Source: Thalassiosira profunda
Lineage: Eukaryota > Bacillariophyta > Thalassiosirophyceae > Thalassiosirales > Thalassiosiraceae
Assembly: GCA_036939355.1 (NCBI GenBank)
Contig: JALLAP010002181.1
Location: forward strand, 1-17,516
DNA length: 17,516 nt
Direction of reading: 5' to 3'
Shown here: positions 1 through 8,722 of the stretch, piece by piece
Numbering within the stretch: the stretch's first letter is position 1
Layout: every line of letters begins with the position of its first letter
The notes under the pieces: model-generated
Seen by the model: only the letters and a program-made list of their open reading frames with translations
Database searches by the model: none
Told to the model about the DNA's origin: nothing
Translations under genes and position numbers: made by a program

Positions 1-736
1 CCCGCTTCCTCTGCAGCTCCCGCAGTTGCAATTTGGACTTGGACAGCTGTTCCACCAGGGACGAGCGGGCCGACAGGTCCGCCTGCAGCTTTTCGACGAT
101 GGTCGCGCGGTTGGACGGGTCGCGGTGCGATTTTGCCGTGCCCACGTCGGCGTCGTCCCCCAACAGGTAGGCATCAATGGCCTCCTCCGGAGAGGTCACC
201 TTCCCCTTCCCCGCATCCTCCATCGCCGCATCCCCCGTGCCGTCGTCGTCCCCGCCCTCCTCCCCCTCCTCCTTCATTTTTTCGGGATCGATCCCCAGCT
301 CCTTCCACGCCATGGTCTCCAACTCTCCGGCCCGCCAGCCCCGCATCGATGCAATTTCCCCCCGCAGGTAATTCCGCTCGTAGTTGAGGTTCTCCAACAC
401 GAGGCTCCGCTCTTCCACGCTCTGCCTCCGCGATCGGGAGGCGTCGGCGTGGGATTCTACCTGCAGGGCGATCCGGCGTTGGAGGGACTTGAGGTTCGCG
501 AGGGCGAGGGAGGAGGAGAGGAGGAGCTCCGCGGACGGCGGGCCCCCGCTTTCGGTTAGGGCAGAGATGTCGTTCTGGAGGGAGGCGAGGGCGGCGCGGT
601 GCTGCTCGAGGAGCTTGGCGGTGAGGAGGCTGTCCGCGGGCGATGGTCCATCTGATGTGTCCATTTCGACGTCTTTAGTGGGCGGCGCCTCATTTTCGCC
701 GCTGGCCGCCGGCTTCCGGCGCTTCTTGGGCGGCAT
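1..736 (-). CDS. THOC5: THOC5-like THO complex subunit, N-terminal part (runs off left edge)
   Basis: An open frame starts at the ATG at 736-734 and stays open for about 245 codons to the window edge, so the C-terminus is missing. The protein begins with a basic stretch (PKKRRKP, residues 3-9) that looks like a nuclear localisation signal. A helical region follows, containing ENLNYERNYLRGEI (about 114-127). An acidic Glu/Asp/Gly loop (about 155-175) leads to a helix beginning DPSNRATIVEKLQADLSARS. The order 'L-NL-YE--YL--EI', then an acidic loop, then 'DP---t---L--dL--R--l---l' is what I know from THOC5/FMIP proteins. These act in the nuclear THO/TREX complex that couples transcription to mRNA export. 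The identification comes from family pattern only. A generic coiled-coil protein is the alternative. Third codon positions are strongly G/C, which supports real coding. Confidence 0.72.
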   Translation of the reverse strand, partial: MPPKKRRKPAASGENEAPPTKDVEMDTSDGPSPADSLLTAKLLEQHRAALASLQNDISALTESGGPPSAELLLSSSLALANLKSLQRRIALQVESHADASRSRRQSVEERSLVLENLNYERNYLRGEIASMRGWRAGELETMAWKELGIDPEKMKEEGEEGGDDDGTGDAAMEDAGKGKVTSPEEAIDAYLLGDDADVGTAKSHRDPSNRATIVEKLQADLSARSSLVEQLSKSKLQLRELQRKR

Positions 737-823
737 GGCGAGGCGAGAGGAGGGACGGGGGTGGGCAGGTGGGTCTGTCGGCGGCTTGGTTGATTGTTTG
801 AAGCTGTTTGAAGTTGTGGTGAG

Positions 824-857
824 TGGTGAAGGGTGAAGGCTGGTGAAGGGTGAAGGT
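824..857. repeat. Tandem 17-bp duplication
   Basis: The unit tggtgaagggtgaagg(c/t) occurs twice back to back, at 824-840 and 841-857, differing only at the last base. It lies 88-121 bp upstream of the THOC5-like start codon and may fall in that gene's 5' leader or promoter. Confidence 0.85.
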
Positions 858-955
858 GAGAAAGGGAAGGAAGGATAAACTTAGACCCTTGGTCTGCGTC
901 TTGCTTCTGTCTTGCTGCAAAGGCAGGTGTCTTACACGTGTGCTCACCGAATTTT

Positions 956-978
956 TGATCCGCCCGAAGGGCGGATCA
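956..978. repeat. Perfect 10-bp hairpin with GAA loop
   Basis: The arms tgatccgccc (956-965) and gggcggatca (969-978) are exact reverse complements around the 3-nt loop gaa. The GC-rich stem would be stable as RNA or as a DNA cruciform. It sits about 220 bp upstream of the THOC5-like start and next to the purine tract. No T-run follows on either strand that would suggest a Pol III terminator. Confidence 0.75.
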
Positions 979-986
979 GATGGACC

Positions 987-1073
987 AAAAGGGGGAGAGA
1001 GGGAGGGGAAGAAAGAGAGGGGAGAAAAAAGGAGAAGAGAAGAGAGAGGAGAGGGGGGAGAGAAGAGGAGGGA
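987..1073. repeat. 87-nt uninterrupted purine tract
   Basis: Every base from 987 to 1073 on the plus strand is A or G, made of irregular GA, GGA and GGGA units. On the minus strand, the sense strand of the THOC5-like gene, it is a CT-rich pyrimidine tract 250-340 bp upstream of the start codon. Such tracts can act as nucleosome-poor promoter elements or adopt triplex DNA, but the function here is inferred only. Confidence 0.85.
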
Positions 1074-1273
1074 CTTGGTTAGGTATGTGCAGTAGCATCT
1101 GTTTTGCATCTCAAGCATTAGTTGCATTATGCACTTTCACAATCCAAACGAGCGAGCGAAGCGAGCCGTATGCAGAGCTGGGTCATCTGAAGCCGGGCTC
1201 GAGCTCTTCAGCATTGTTGCATTATGCACGCGTGTCGTGTCACATAAATTGCGAGCAGAGCGAGCCGTTGAGC

Positions 1274-1822
1274 ATGGCGGCGAGGTCGAACGCCTCCGAT
1301 CCGTATTCCGTAGTAGCGTCCGCGACGACGCACAGCTCCGCACGACGATCACTTCCCCACGACGCGGCTCCACCCCGTTCGACGCGTTCGCCACGCTCCA
1401 CAAACAAACGACGCCGACATGTCCATCCCGCACGACGCGTACGCCAGACCCATGTCCGCGACGCCCAACGGATTCCCGTACGAGGAGCGGTACGACAGAC
1501 GGACGTTCCGTTCCTGTGCCCACATTGCACCGCACCACCACCCGATACAACGAGCACCTAATGCTCGACGCGTCCACGATGATAGACGTCGCCATCTCCA
1601 ACGCCGCGTACTCCGTGCCCAACACGTCCACGAAGAGCATCACCTCCTACCGCAACTCTGTGCACAAGATAGCCGCTCGCAGCGCAAAAGTTGCAATCCC
1701 TCGTCCAATCCACCTCCCCGAATGATGCGTAAGCCTTGCGCGGCAGCCCGCGATCGCGTACGACGACGCGTACACCGTGCTCGACGTGGCTGCGTCGTCG
1801 GTCCCGTACGCTGTCAGCGACG
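1274..1822 (+). pseudogene. Coding-like fragments in several frames (possible relic gene)
   Basis: Several short stretches look like protein with G/C-ending codons but do not share one frame. One begins MAARSNASDPYSVV at 1274. One begins MSIPHDAYARPMSATPNG at 1419. A third runs as MLDASTMIDVAISNAAYSV from 1561 and meets a stop at 1723. In that same frame, after the stop, 1747-1822 reads PAIAYDDAYTVLDVAASSV. The last two peptides resemble each other (D-A-S/Y-T-m/v-i/l-D-V-A), suggesting an internally repeated protein that has decayed, or exons whose splice sites I could not place. No family is recognised. GC-rich non-coding DNA with spurious open frames is a real alternative, since the minus strand here also reads open. 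Confidence 0.22.
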
Positions 1823-2918
1823 GCCAACGGACACCGCCCCTCCTCCTTTTGCAATTGCAACTGTAATCGCCGTCGTAAACCACCACCATCCGCGCCCGTT
1901 GATTTTTGTATCCCCCCCCCATCCTTTCTGTACGCGTCGATCCTGACAACGTCCTTCCCTCGTGCTTGCAGCAATTGAACAATTGCCTCAGCAAGAGGTC
2001 GCCATCTACTCTGCCCCCCGGAGGCGGCGCCGCGAGTGGCGATTGTCTTCCCACCATATCGAACGTCATCCTGGCTGCAATTTCCCCCGCACGGTGCTTG
2101 ACCTCCCCGTTCTCCTCTGAGACCAACTGCGGGGCGGGGGCCCGGTCGAAGAGGAATTGGAGGCATCCGCGCCGCGCGATGTTGATGACGACAAAAACCC
2201 GACGGGGCAGTCGTCGAGATCGATCGAAGACGAGTCCAGGGCAATAGGATCATCAGCCACTGGACCACCAGGGGACACCAAGAGAGCAACTGATGCCCGC
2301 AGCACAGAGAGCACGGAGCTCAGCGCTCCGCCGGCGCTGAATAATGACGGTTCAGGTGCATCGGCGACGCTGGCGAGGATGCATCACTTATCCATCAATT
2401 ATGCAGGGCGGAGATAAAGCCGACGATTCCCCGCGGCGAGGTATTAGGCCGGAAGGTCGCCATTCTAGAATGGCAGGGTTTATCGCCGCGCCGCACGTGG
2501 TTACGGAGCACGAGGGCGGCGCGCCACGCTGTTCCTACTAGGGGCCGAGGGGGAAGAAAAGTGGGTTTAAGTTTGGGGTTACAGTTCAACGCTTCGATCT
2601 ATTTTCTTTTTGTCGCGTACAACTTCGTGTTGTAAACGAGATAAATATATACCCCGTAACTGTTCCTATTTTTTGGTTGACTTTAGCGTGTGACGATAAC
2701 TCTACGATAGCAAAATGTACTATTCCTACGCATGACGATAACAAAAAGAAACAAAGCGGGACCGCGGTTATCGACACGCCGCCTAACAAAACACGCGTGT
2801 CGATACGCGAGCTATCAGCACACACAGAAGACTCCTGCCACGAGAGGACGCGCCGCCAGCTCATCCCGTTGGATGGAGGTGGGCTGCAGTTCGGCTGTCG
2901 GCTGCGGTAGAGGGCCTT

Positions 2919-2925
2919 TATAAAA
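2919..2925 (+). promoter_or_regulatory. TATA-box-like element of the exonuclease gene
   Basis: The sequence tataaaa lies within tttataaaa, 90 bp upstream of the exonuclease ATG, in otherwise GC-richer DNA. Spacing and strand suit a core promoter with a 5' leader of about 60 nt. The transcription start itself is not visible in the sequence. Confidence 0.5.
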
Positions 2926-3014
2926 CTGGATGCAAATTTGAACCAGGGTGTTGCAAGTCGAGAGGGTGACCCTTTATGCACCATCGTGACAAGGGGGAGA
3001 TCGCTTGCTTGTGA

Positions 3015-5465
3015 ATGAACGTCCTGCGCGCCCTCCTCCTGCTCCGGCCATTCATCGCCGTCGCAATTTCGACGATAGCAAGTCCAACCGCGGCGTCACT
3101 GCCTAGGTGGGCGGCAGGGGCGGCAAAATTAGCAGCGCCCCTTGCCCCGCGGAGGCTGTTTCGTCGGGGTGTCCCTGCGGCGTTCGTCCCTGCTCGTGGC
3201 ACCTGCAAAACATCCGGTGGTCACACTCTGCCATCGCCAGCCCCGTTGGTTCGGTGCGAGAGAGTAACAGCGTCGTCTGCAATGATGATCAGTGCCAATA
3301 AAGTTGAAGCGGCTCCTGCTGAGGATACGTTGGAGCTTGAGGTGGAACGCGTGGCTTCGGCGCTCCGGGACGCTATCGGATGCATCGGGGGTGCAGCTGA
3401 TGTCTCACAAACTCTGCAGCAATCGATTGATCTGTTGAACGACCTCAAAAGGCGTGCAAGTTCGCATGATACAGTCGGTGAGAGTGGGTCGGTCCAGTCC
3501 GTCCCGCACTCTGAAAACAAAGGCGATCATACGGCACAATTGCAAACGTTGGCGGGCGCTGCAGTGTCGTCCACACAATCCCTTCACGACCTCATAAAAG
3601 ATACAAACAAGGGTCGCAGAAGTTCTAAGAAGTCATCCGGCCATGCCTGGAAGGCGTTGCAATCTGCCGTGAGCTCCACATTTGATGCAGATGCAAGGCA
3701 CGGCGAAGAAACATCGCATGCATTGGCCATACTGGCGATGGGAATTGCTCTGGCCCTCGATACTGCTGATCCGTCAGGGACGAAAATGGTGGCTAGTGCT
3801 GTTCTTCCCGGGGATGGCAACGAGGCTGCAAAAATTGTGCATTCCGTGGCGCGAGCTGTGGTGCTATGCTTGCTCCGGCTTGCTGTGGAGGGGGGTGCAT
3901 CTATTGATTTGCAAGTCCTCGCGAGGATTGAGAGTGGATTTCATGTGGGTGAATTCGGCCGATCTTTGAATGAAGGGAAGGAAGACGCCGAGCTGGCAAA
4001 AGCTGTCGCAACTTTGGCAGATCGCGTCTTACGTCAGGTAGACGCAGGTGGCGAAGCGATCAATGGAGACAAAGGAGAGATGGTGGCAAAGGATTTATTG
4101 GCCCCGACAATGTCCCTTGTTGCAAACACTCGGCCGTGGGATTATGTTGACGTCGAGAAGCTCGTGCGGAGCGCTGCAGAGAGAAGCTTGTGGTTCTCGG
4201 CCGAGCTCCTTTGCGATGCAGCCGTAGAATCCGTGCTCATGGTAGATCGATCCTCGACCCAAAGGGGGAGGCAGGCGATGATGGCAACGTCGTTCCCGAA
4301 AGGATCGGAGAGCGAGGAGTTGTTGACAGACAGCTTGGATACAAATTTATCCTCTGATTCCATTGCACATGTTGCGGCGGGCACTATTATTGATTTGGCG
4401 TTGGACGAACGATCGTATCGACGAGCAGACGTCTTCGCATCAAAATATTATGCTTTTGGCGGACCGGAGAGATACGCTGAGGCGCGGTTTCTGCACGCCT
4501 GCGATACCGTCACGAAAGTTGTGAAGAAGCGACAAGTACAAATCATCGATAAACAGGTCGAGCGCGTCGACCAGATGGTCGCAAGAGTTTGCAAAGACCT
4601 GGGGTTGACGCCAGCATCTGCATCCGGCGAAAACGGCGACAGACCCCCAGAATTTCACGGTGAGGACGTAGCATCGTTCAACAGCATCAGAGACTTTAGT
4701 CTTCGACGTTTACGAGCAACCAACAATCACGCTGCCGCGATTCGACTGGCCAATATTTGGGGGTGGCACTACAATCAAGACCCTTTGCTGTTAGAAGCGG
4801 AGGCGAAGAAACGGAAGCTAACATATTTGCAATGGGATGACGAAGGTTGTCCTGGCTCGACTTCTGATACGGGCAAAGAACCTTTACCTCTGCCTGAGCT
4901 CATATCAGAGCCATCGCATTTGCTTGTTCAGTTCAAGCTGATAGAAGACTGTCCGGAGAGAATAGTCGGGTTCGATTGTGAGTTCCACGACGCAATTAGT
5001 GGCGTTGCCCTTCTGCAGCTGTCTACCATCGGGATCTCCCTGCTACTCGACATTCCAGCGTTGACTAAAACAGAGGAGGGCTGTGAGGCACTCCGAACGA
5101 CTGTGGGGAAGTTGTTCTCAACCAGCTCGATGCATGTGATTGGCTTCGGCTGCAAGGATGACCTCAAACGACTCCGTGCAAGTCCGTCTCTTGCCGGCAC
5201 GCATTGGTTCCCGCAGCATGATAGGTCAAGGGACCTCCGAGTCATGATCGCAGAGGTCAACCCCCAACTTGTTGGTGGGAAAGGGCAACACTTCGGACTC
5301 TCGCGGATATGTGAGACTTTCCTTGGAAAGGCGCTCGATAAGGCCGAGCAGTGCTCCGATTGGCTGGCGAGACCACTTTCGCGAGAGCAGCGAGCCTATG
5401 CCGCGTTGGATGCGTGGGCATGCGCGGCGATTGCGGAAAGATTGTTTGAGGGACGAAAGGCTTAG
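3015..5465 (+). CDS. DEDDy 3'-5' exonuclease, mut-7/EXD3-like, with N-terminal presequence
   Basis: This intron-less frame of 816 residues has an in-frame TGA immediately before its ATG, which fixes the most upstream start. The C-terminal 180 residues form a 3'-5' exonuclease domain of the RNase D/WRN/mut-7 fold. Exo I is GFDCEF with D654 and E656, Exo II is GFGCKDDLKRL with D716, and Exo III is YAALD with Y795 and D799, so the DEDDy metal-binding set is complete. The stretch LDKAEQCSDWLARPLSREQ just before Exo III is typical of mut-7/EXD3 proteins, which trim 3' ends of RNA. The middle (about 100-640) is helical with no named domain. The first 30 residues are hydrophobic and signal-like, followed by an Arg/Ala-rich segment with AAFVPA at 55-60, vaguely like the diatom plastid ASAFAP motif. 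A start at M90/M91 would remove the presequence. Organelle import is inference. Confidence 0.88.
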   Translation: MNVLRALLLLRPFIAVAISTIASPTAASLPRWAAGAAKLAAPLAPRRLFRRGVPAAFVPARGTCKTSGGHTLPSPAPLVRCERVTASSAMMISANKVEAAPAEDTLELEVERVASALRDAIGCIGGAADVSQTLQQSIDLLNDLKRRASSHDTVGESGSVQSVPHSENKGDHTAQLQTLAGAAVSSTQSLHDLIKDTNKGRRSSKKSSGHAWKALQSAVSSTFDADARHGEETSHALAILAMGIALALDTADPSGTKMVASAVLPGDGNEAAKIVHSVARAVVLCLLRLAVEGGASIDLQVLARIESGFHVGEFGRSLNEGKEDAELAKAVATLADRVLRQVDAGGEAINGDKGEMVAKDLLAPTMSLVANTRPWDYVDVEKLVRSAAERSLWFSAELLCDAAVESVLMVDRSSTQRGRQAMMATSFPKGSESEELLTDSLDTNLSSDSIAHVAAGTIIDLALDERSYRRADVFASKYYAFGGPERYAEARFLHACDTVTKVVKKRQVQIIDKQVERVDQMVARVCKDLGLTPASASGENGDRPPEFHGEDVASFNSIRDFSLRRLRATNNHAAAIRLANIWGWHYNQDPLLLEAEAKKRKLTYLQWDDEGCPGSTSDTGKEPLPLPELISEPSHLLVQFKLIEDCPERIVGFDCEFHDAISGVALLQLSTIGISLLLDIPALTKTEEGCEALRTTVGKLFSTSSMHVIGFGCKDDLKRLRASPSLAGTHWFPQHDRSRDLRVMIAEVNPQLVGGKGQHFGLSRICETFLGKALDKAEQCSDWLARPLSREQRAYAALDAWACAAIAERLFEGRKA

Positions 5466-5606
5466 GGCCTCCAGTTGTTGTGTATTGATACAATTATTGA
5501 TCATTTAGCACTTCCTCTCGTCCGACAGCTCAAGATACAGACGAGTCCTGACACGCTTGCAGAACACGCCTTGAGCTTCGGCCTTTCTCCTTCGTTTGGC
5601 ATGCAA
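5466..5606. other. Short convergent intergenic spacer
   Basis: Only 141 bp separate the stop codons of the exonuclease (plus) and the armadillo protein (minus). The 3' ends of both transcripts must therefore lie close together or overlap. The AT-rich stretch around 5485-5512 is the likely place for 3'-end formation. No canonical AATAAA is seen on either strand. Confidence 0.6.
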
Positions 5607-7985
5607 TCACATGGCCACCAGCAAACTCATCAACAACGGTTTGGCCAGCCGCGGCTGTCCCGTCCCCGCGCCCGATGGCCGGCCGTGCACCTCCTCGTGC
5701 AGTTCCCGCTCCGCGGCCCTTGCCACGCTCGTCAGCACGCCGGGGTATCGCGCCATCATGGGACGGTTGCCGTGCTCCATGGCCATCCGCTCCATCGCCA
5801 AGAGGGCCGCGTCCCGCGTCACAGCTCCCTGCGGTCCCTCGATGGACGCTCCGTGGACCAGCGCGGCGAGGACGTCCTTGGTGCAAATGGTGCGGTGGTT
5901 CCGGGGGTCGTTGGCCAGGTGAGCCAAGGCCTTGGTGGCGTTCTCGCAGTCCTTGTGCGCGGCGTCCTGGTCCTCGGCGTCCTGGGTTCGCAGACACAGC
6001 TGCGACAGCGTTTGGAGGAGGCGGGGGTGGTTCGCCATGCTCGATCGGTTCTCTTCCGTGCGGGTCTTGACCCGAAACATGGCCGAGACGATGCCGTCCG
6101 CGACGGAGCACTGCGAGGCCTGGATGAGCGCGTCCAGGAGGGCGTCCCAGCAACCCATCTTGACCGTGATGCTGTTGGCCAGCTTCGTCAGCGCGAGCGT
6201 CGCCCGTTGCTGCACGTCACGATTCTCGTCGCTCATGCTCGCCTGCGCCAATGCCTCGAGCAATCCGGCGTGGTTGGCCATTTTCTCGGCCGTCTCGTCG
6301 CATGCCAGGTTCGTCAATGCTCCGGCTGCTCTCCGCCGCGTCTTGTCGTTGGTGTCCGCGGCCGTGCACTTTTTGAGCGCCTCCACCACCACCCCTCCCC
6401 CGTACGACACGAGCTGCATCCGATTCCGCTTCTCGAACGCCAAGTTCTGCAGCCCGCTCACGGCGTACTCCCGCGTCTCCGTCTTGTCCTCCACCACCGC
6501 CAGCTTGACCAGCGTCGCCAGCACCTTGTCCATCCGTGCCATGGACACCTGGTTCGCCGGGCAGCTGCTCAGATCCATCAGCACCGCCGAGGCGTACTCC
6601 CGCGCCCCCTCGGCCTTGTCGAGTGTGGCCACCTTCATCGTCGCCTCCATCAACGGCCCGCGCGCAAAGACGGTCGCCTTGTTCCCCTCCGCGTTGGCCA
6701 CATTGGCCAGGAGCCGCATCCGCAGCACCCGGTTCTCCGTGCTCAAGGGCAGAGTAGCAACTCTTTCCAACGCCGCGAGCATCCCCGGATGGCCCACCAA
6801 AGGCACCCTCAGCTCGGAGATCCGCGTCATGTGCAGCAAGATCTTCGAAATGGCACCGATCGTCGCCTCCGAGCCCATCGCCTTGCGTCCCTTCTCGCAC
6901 CGCTCGAGCAATCGCAACAGGAGCGGGACCAGCGCCGCGCCCACGTCCTGGTACGAAATCACCACCGCCTCGCGCTCGGCCCGGTAGACCATCTCCAACG
7001 CCCGGCAAATGTTCCGCACCTCGTCCGCGTCGTCGCTCATGCTCAGCACCAAGCACAGCACGTTCGCCGCGCCCAAGTACAGCTCGGCGTTGTGCAACGC
7101 CGCGGTATCGTGGTCGAACTCCAAACACGCCCGATCGACGGCCGCCCGCCGCTTCTCCTGCCCGATGGCCTTGTTCAATTCGTCGATCGTCCTCCGGACG
7201 TGGGCGTAGCGCGGATCCTTGGCGATTTCCTTCCGCTTCCGCTTCGCGAGGCCCTTTTGCTTGACGGAATCGTGGAGGGAGAGGGGGATGCCGGACGAGT
7301 GGGTCGAGCCGGAGACGCTGGCGGCGTAGCGCGGGCCGGACCCGGCCGAGGCGACGGAGCGCCCGTCGTTGTGCCGCCCCGAGCCCTGATTGCCGCTGCC
7401 GTGGCTGTGCTGGCTGTGGTAACTGGCGTGGGTGGCATTGTCGTCACAATCGGCCGCCTTCTTCTCCTCCTCCCCGTTGGTCCGCCGCCTCCCGAAGAGG
7501 CCCCGCGTGGGCGTGGACCGCCCGCCGTTGGAGCCGACGGACGCCCCCGAGGATGACATCCGCGGCGTGAGGCTGACCGGCTGCTTTGGATTGTAGGCCT
7601 GGTTGGGACTCTGGGGGATGTTGGGGGGGTGGCTGAACCCGCGGCGGGGGGAGGGCGGAATGGGCGACTGCAGGACCGCCGGCTGCTGGGCCCCCGCCGA
7701 CAGGGGCGGCTGCGGAAAGGCGCCGCTTCGGTCCGTCCGCGCCGTCACGTCGTCGCTGGGGCTGCGGCGCTCCTGGACCGACTTGGGCGCCTGCTGCTTC
7801 GTCGGGGAGGGCAGTCCGCTGAAGACGGAGCCGCCGCGTTTGTGCGCCGGGGGGACGGGCGATTTGCGGCCGATGGAATGCGATCCGGAAGAGGTGGCGG
7901 TGATCGTCGTGCTGATGGTGGATTTGGAGGAGACGCTCTTCGAGCTGGATTGCCGGGCCATGATTCCGAGTCCGATCGACGGCAT
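5607..7985 (-). CDS. Armadillo-repeat protein with long disordered N-terminus
   Basis: A single open frame of 792 residues runs from the ATG at 7985-7983 to TGA at 5609-5607. Residues 1-245 are low in complexity and rich in Ser, Pro, Gly and Gln, with many SP/RRSP-type possible phosphorylation sites. A basic cluster KRKRK at about 249-253 could be a nuclear signal. From about 260 to 770 the protein is all-helical with repeating armadillo units of roughly 40-50 residues. Clear examples are TREYAVSGLQNLAFEKRNRM (504-523), RRRAAGALTNLACDETAEKM (550-569) and QQRATLALTKLANSITVKM (592-610). Such repeats form a superhelix that binds other proteins, so a scaffold or adaptor role is likely, but the partner is unknown. 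A second Met at position 9 could also serve as start. The antisense strand also reads open here because of GC-rich third positions. Confidence 0.85.
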   Translation of the reverse strand: MPSIGLGIMARQSSSKSVSSKSTISTTITATSSGSHSIGRKSPVPPAHKRGGSVFSGLPSPTKQQAPKSVQERRSPSDDVTARTDRSGAFPQPPLSAGAQQPAVLQSPIPPSPRRGFSHPPNIPQSPNQAYNPKQPVSLTPRMSSSGASVGSNGGRSTPTRGLFGRRRTNGEEEKKAADCDDNATHASYHSQHSHGSGNQGSGRHNDGRSVASAGSGPRYAASVSGSTHSSGIPLSLHDSVKQKGLAKRKRKEIAKDPRYAHVRRTIDELNKAIGQEKRRAAVDRACLEFDHDTAALHNAELYLGAANVLCLVLSMSDDADEVRNICRALEMVYRAEREAVVISYQDVGAALVPLLLRLLERCEKGRKAMGSEATIGAISKILLHMTRISELRVPLVGHPGMLAALERVATLPLSTENRVLRMRLLANVANAEGNKATVFARGPLMEATMKVATLDKAEGAREYASAVLMDLSSCPANQVSMARMDKVLATLVKLAVVEDKTETREYAVSGLQNLAFEKRNRMQLVSYGGGVVVEALKKCTAADTNDKTRRRAAGALTNLACDETAEKMANHAGLLEALAQASMSDENRDVQQRATLALTKLANSITVKMGCWDALLDALIQASQCSVADGIVSAMFRVKTRTEENRSSMANHPRLLQTLSQLCLRTQDAEDQDAAHKDCENATKALAHLANDPRNHRTICTKDVLAALVHGASIEGPQGAVTRDAALLAMERMAMEHGNRPMMARYPGVLTSVARAAERELHEEVHGRPSGAGTGQPRLAKPLLMSLLVAM

Positions 7986-8722
7986 TCCGCGCCGGAGGGA
8001 TTTCGAGTGAAAAAATGGACCACAACTTGTGCACAGATCGGAGCCGCCGCACCGCCGCCTGTACGCGTCAATAATTCACCACAAGGCAGTCAATGATTGA
8101 TGGCCCCTTTGCATTCGTCAATGAGGTTGCGCTGGCGCCGCTTTGGTGGTGGCCGCCCCAGTTGAATGATTGCTGTTCGTCGTTTGCTGTTCGGCGCGTT
8201 GAAGAAAAAATTGGCCAGCAAGTTAGTTCGATCGGCGAAAATATTCTGAAAGAAACGTCGAAGGGAGTAATTGGAATTAGTATTATTCGCGCAAATCGTT
8301 CGGACTCAGACGTATCATCAGAAGGTAAATTCCTTCGTATTACGAAGGTATGGCATTTGTAAAAAAGTCTCAAAGAGTCTCAAATTATTCGGCGGTGTGC
8401 TTGTGAGAGTCAGCTCAGTACAACGCTGCATCACGGTGAGCTGGTGAAATTCTGGGGCTCACACTCTTGACAAGATGTGGCCAGTAAGCCGGGTTCTCGG
8501 TTGTTTGTATCTACTCAGTATCAACATTGCTTGCGGGCTATCATTATTGATACTGTGCAAGCTGCTCAACACCAATCCACCTCACTCACTATCTAGCATA
8601 TCCACCCCTGCGGTAGACTCCACACCCAAAGTTCCATATCCAATGATCCGCCCGACTCTATGCCTCTAAAAATAACTCCTCTCTCTATGATCCTTGCATC
8701 CCCAACCAATCTATCACGGTAG
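7986..8722. other. Intergenic: armadillo-gene promoter side and 3' side of kringle/CAP gene
   Basis: About 740 bp without a convincing gene. Both neighbours are on the minus strand, so this holds the 3' flank of the kringle/CAP gene and the promoter of the armadillo gene. There is a near-palindrome ccttcgta-t-tacgaagg at 8332-8348, a short direct repeat gtctcaaagagtctcaaa near 8367-8384, and a 9-bp inverted repeat at 8516-8555. Two short open stretches (89 and 64 codons, plus strand) show no family features. Confidence 0.6.
8516..8555. repeat. 9-bp inverted repeat with 22-nt loop
   Basis: Arms cagtatcaa (8516-8524) and ttgatactg (8547-8555) are perfect reverse complements. The element lies downstream of the kringle/CAP gene stop on the minus strand, so it could fold in that gene's 3' untranslated region. 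No known RNA family is recognised. Confidence 0.6.

Larger units (their letters stand above)
737..3014. other. Gene-poor interval between THOC5-like and exonuclease genes
   Basis: No full-length gene is convincing in these roughly 2.3 kb. The left part should hold the THOC5-like promoter on the minus strand. It contains a tandem 17-bp repeat, a perfect hairpin and a long purine tract. A 14-bp direct repeat (gttgcattatgcac) occurs at 1121-1134 and again at 1216-1229. Between 1274 and 1822 several stretches look coding by third-position GC but lie in different frames. Around 2120-2415 a hydrophilic open stretch rich in Asp, Ser and Thr is not recognisable. From about 2580 to 2760 the DNA becomes AT-rich, and from there to 3014 it should hold the exonuclease promoter. 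Confidence 0.6.

Noticed and set aside
690..1127. 145-codon minus-strand frame rich in Ser, Pro and Leu
   Set aside because: It comes from the CT-rich tract and overlaps the THOC5-like start in a different frame. It is composition-driven.
1558..2289. 243-codon open frame on the minus strand
   Set aside because: Low-complexity Arg/Gly-rich product with no recognisable domain. GC-rich DNA gives such frames on both strands here.
5475..7556. 693-codon open frame on the plus strand
   Set aside because: It is antisense to the armadillo-repeat gene. The product is rich in Arg, His, Gln and Pro with no domain, as expected from the shadow of a gene with G/C-rich third positions.
8093..8362. 89-codon plus-strand frame
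   Set aside because: No domain, no codon signal like neighbouring genes, and it lies in the promoter region of the armadillo gene. It could be chance.
8485..8497. taagccgggttct, which resembles the complement of a conserved bacterial RNase P RNA 3' segment
   Set aside because: Only 13 bases match and no surrounding RNase P core (P4 region) is seen, so it is probably coincidence.
8475..8669. 64-codon plus-strand frame with a hydrophobic start
   Set aside because: It lies antisense in the 3' flank of the kringle/CAP gene and has AT/GC use unlike the real genes. Evidence is too weak to call a secreted peptide.
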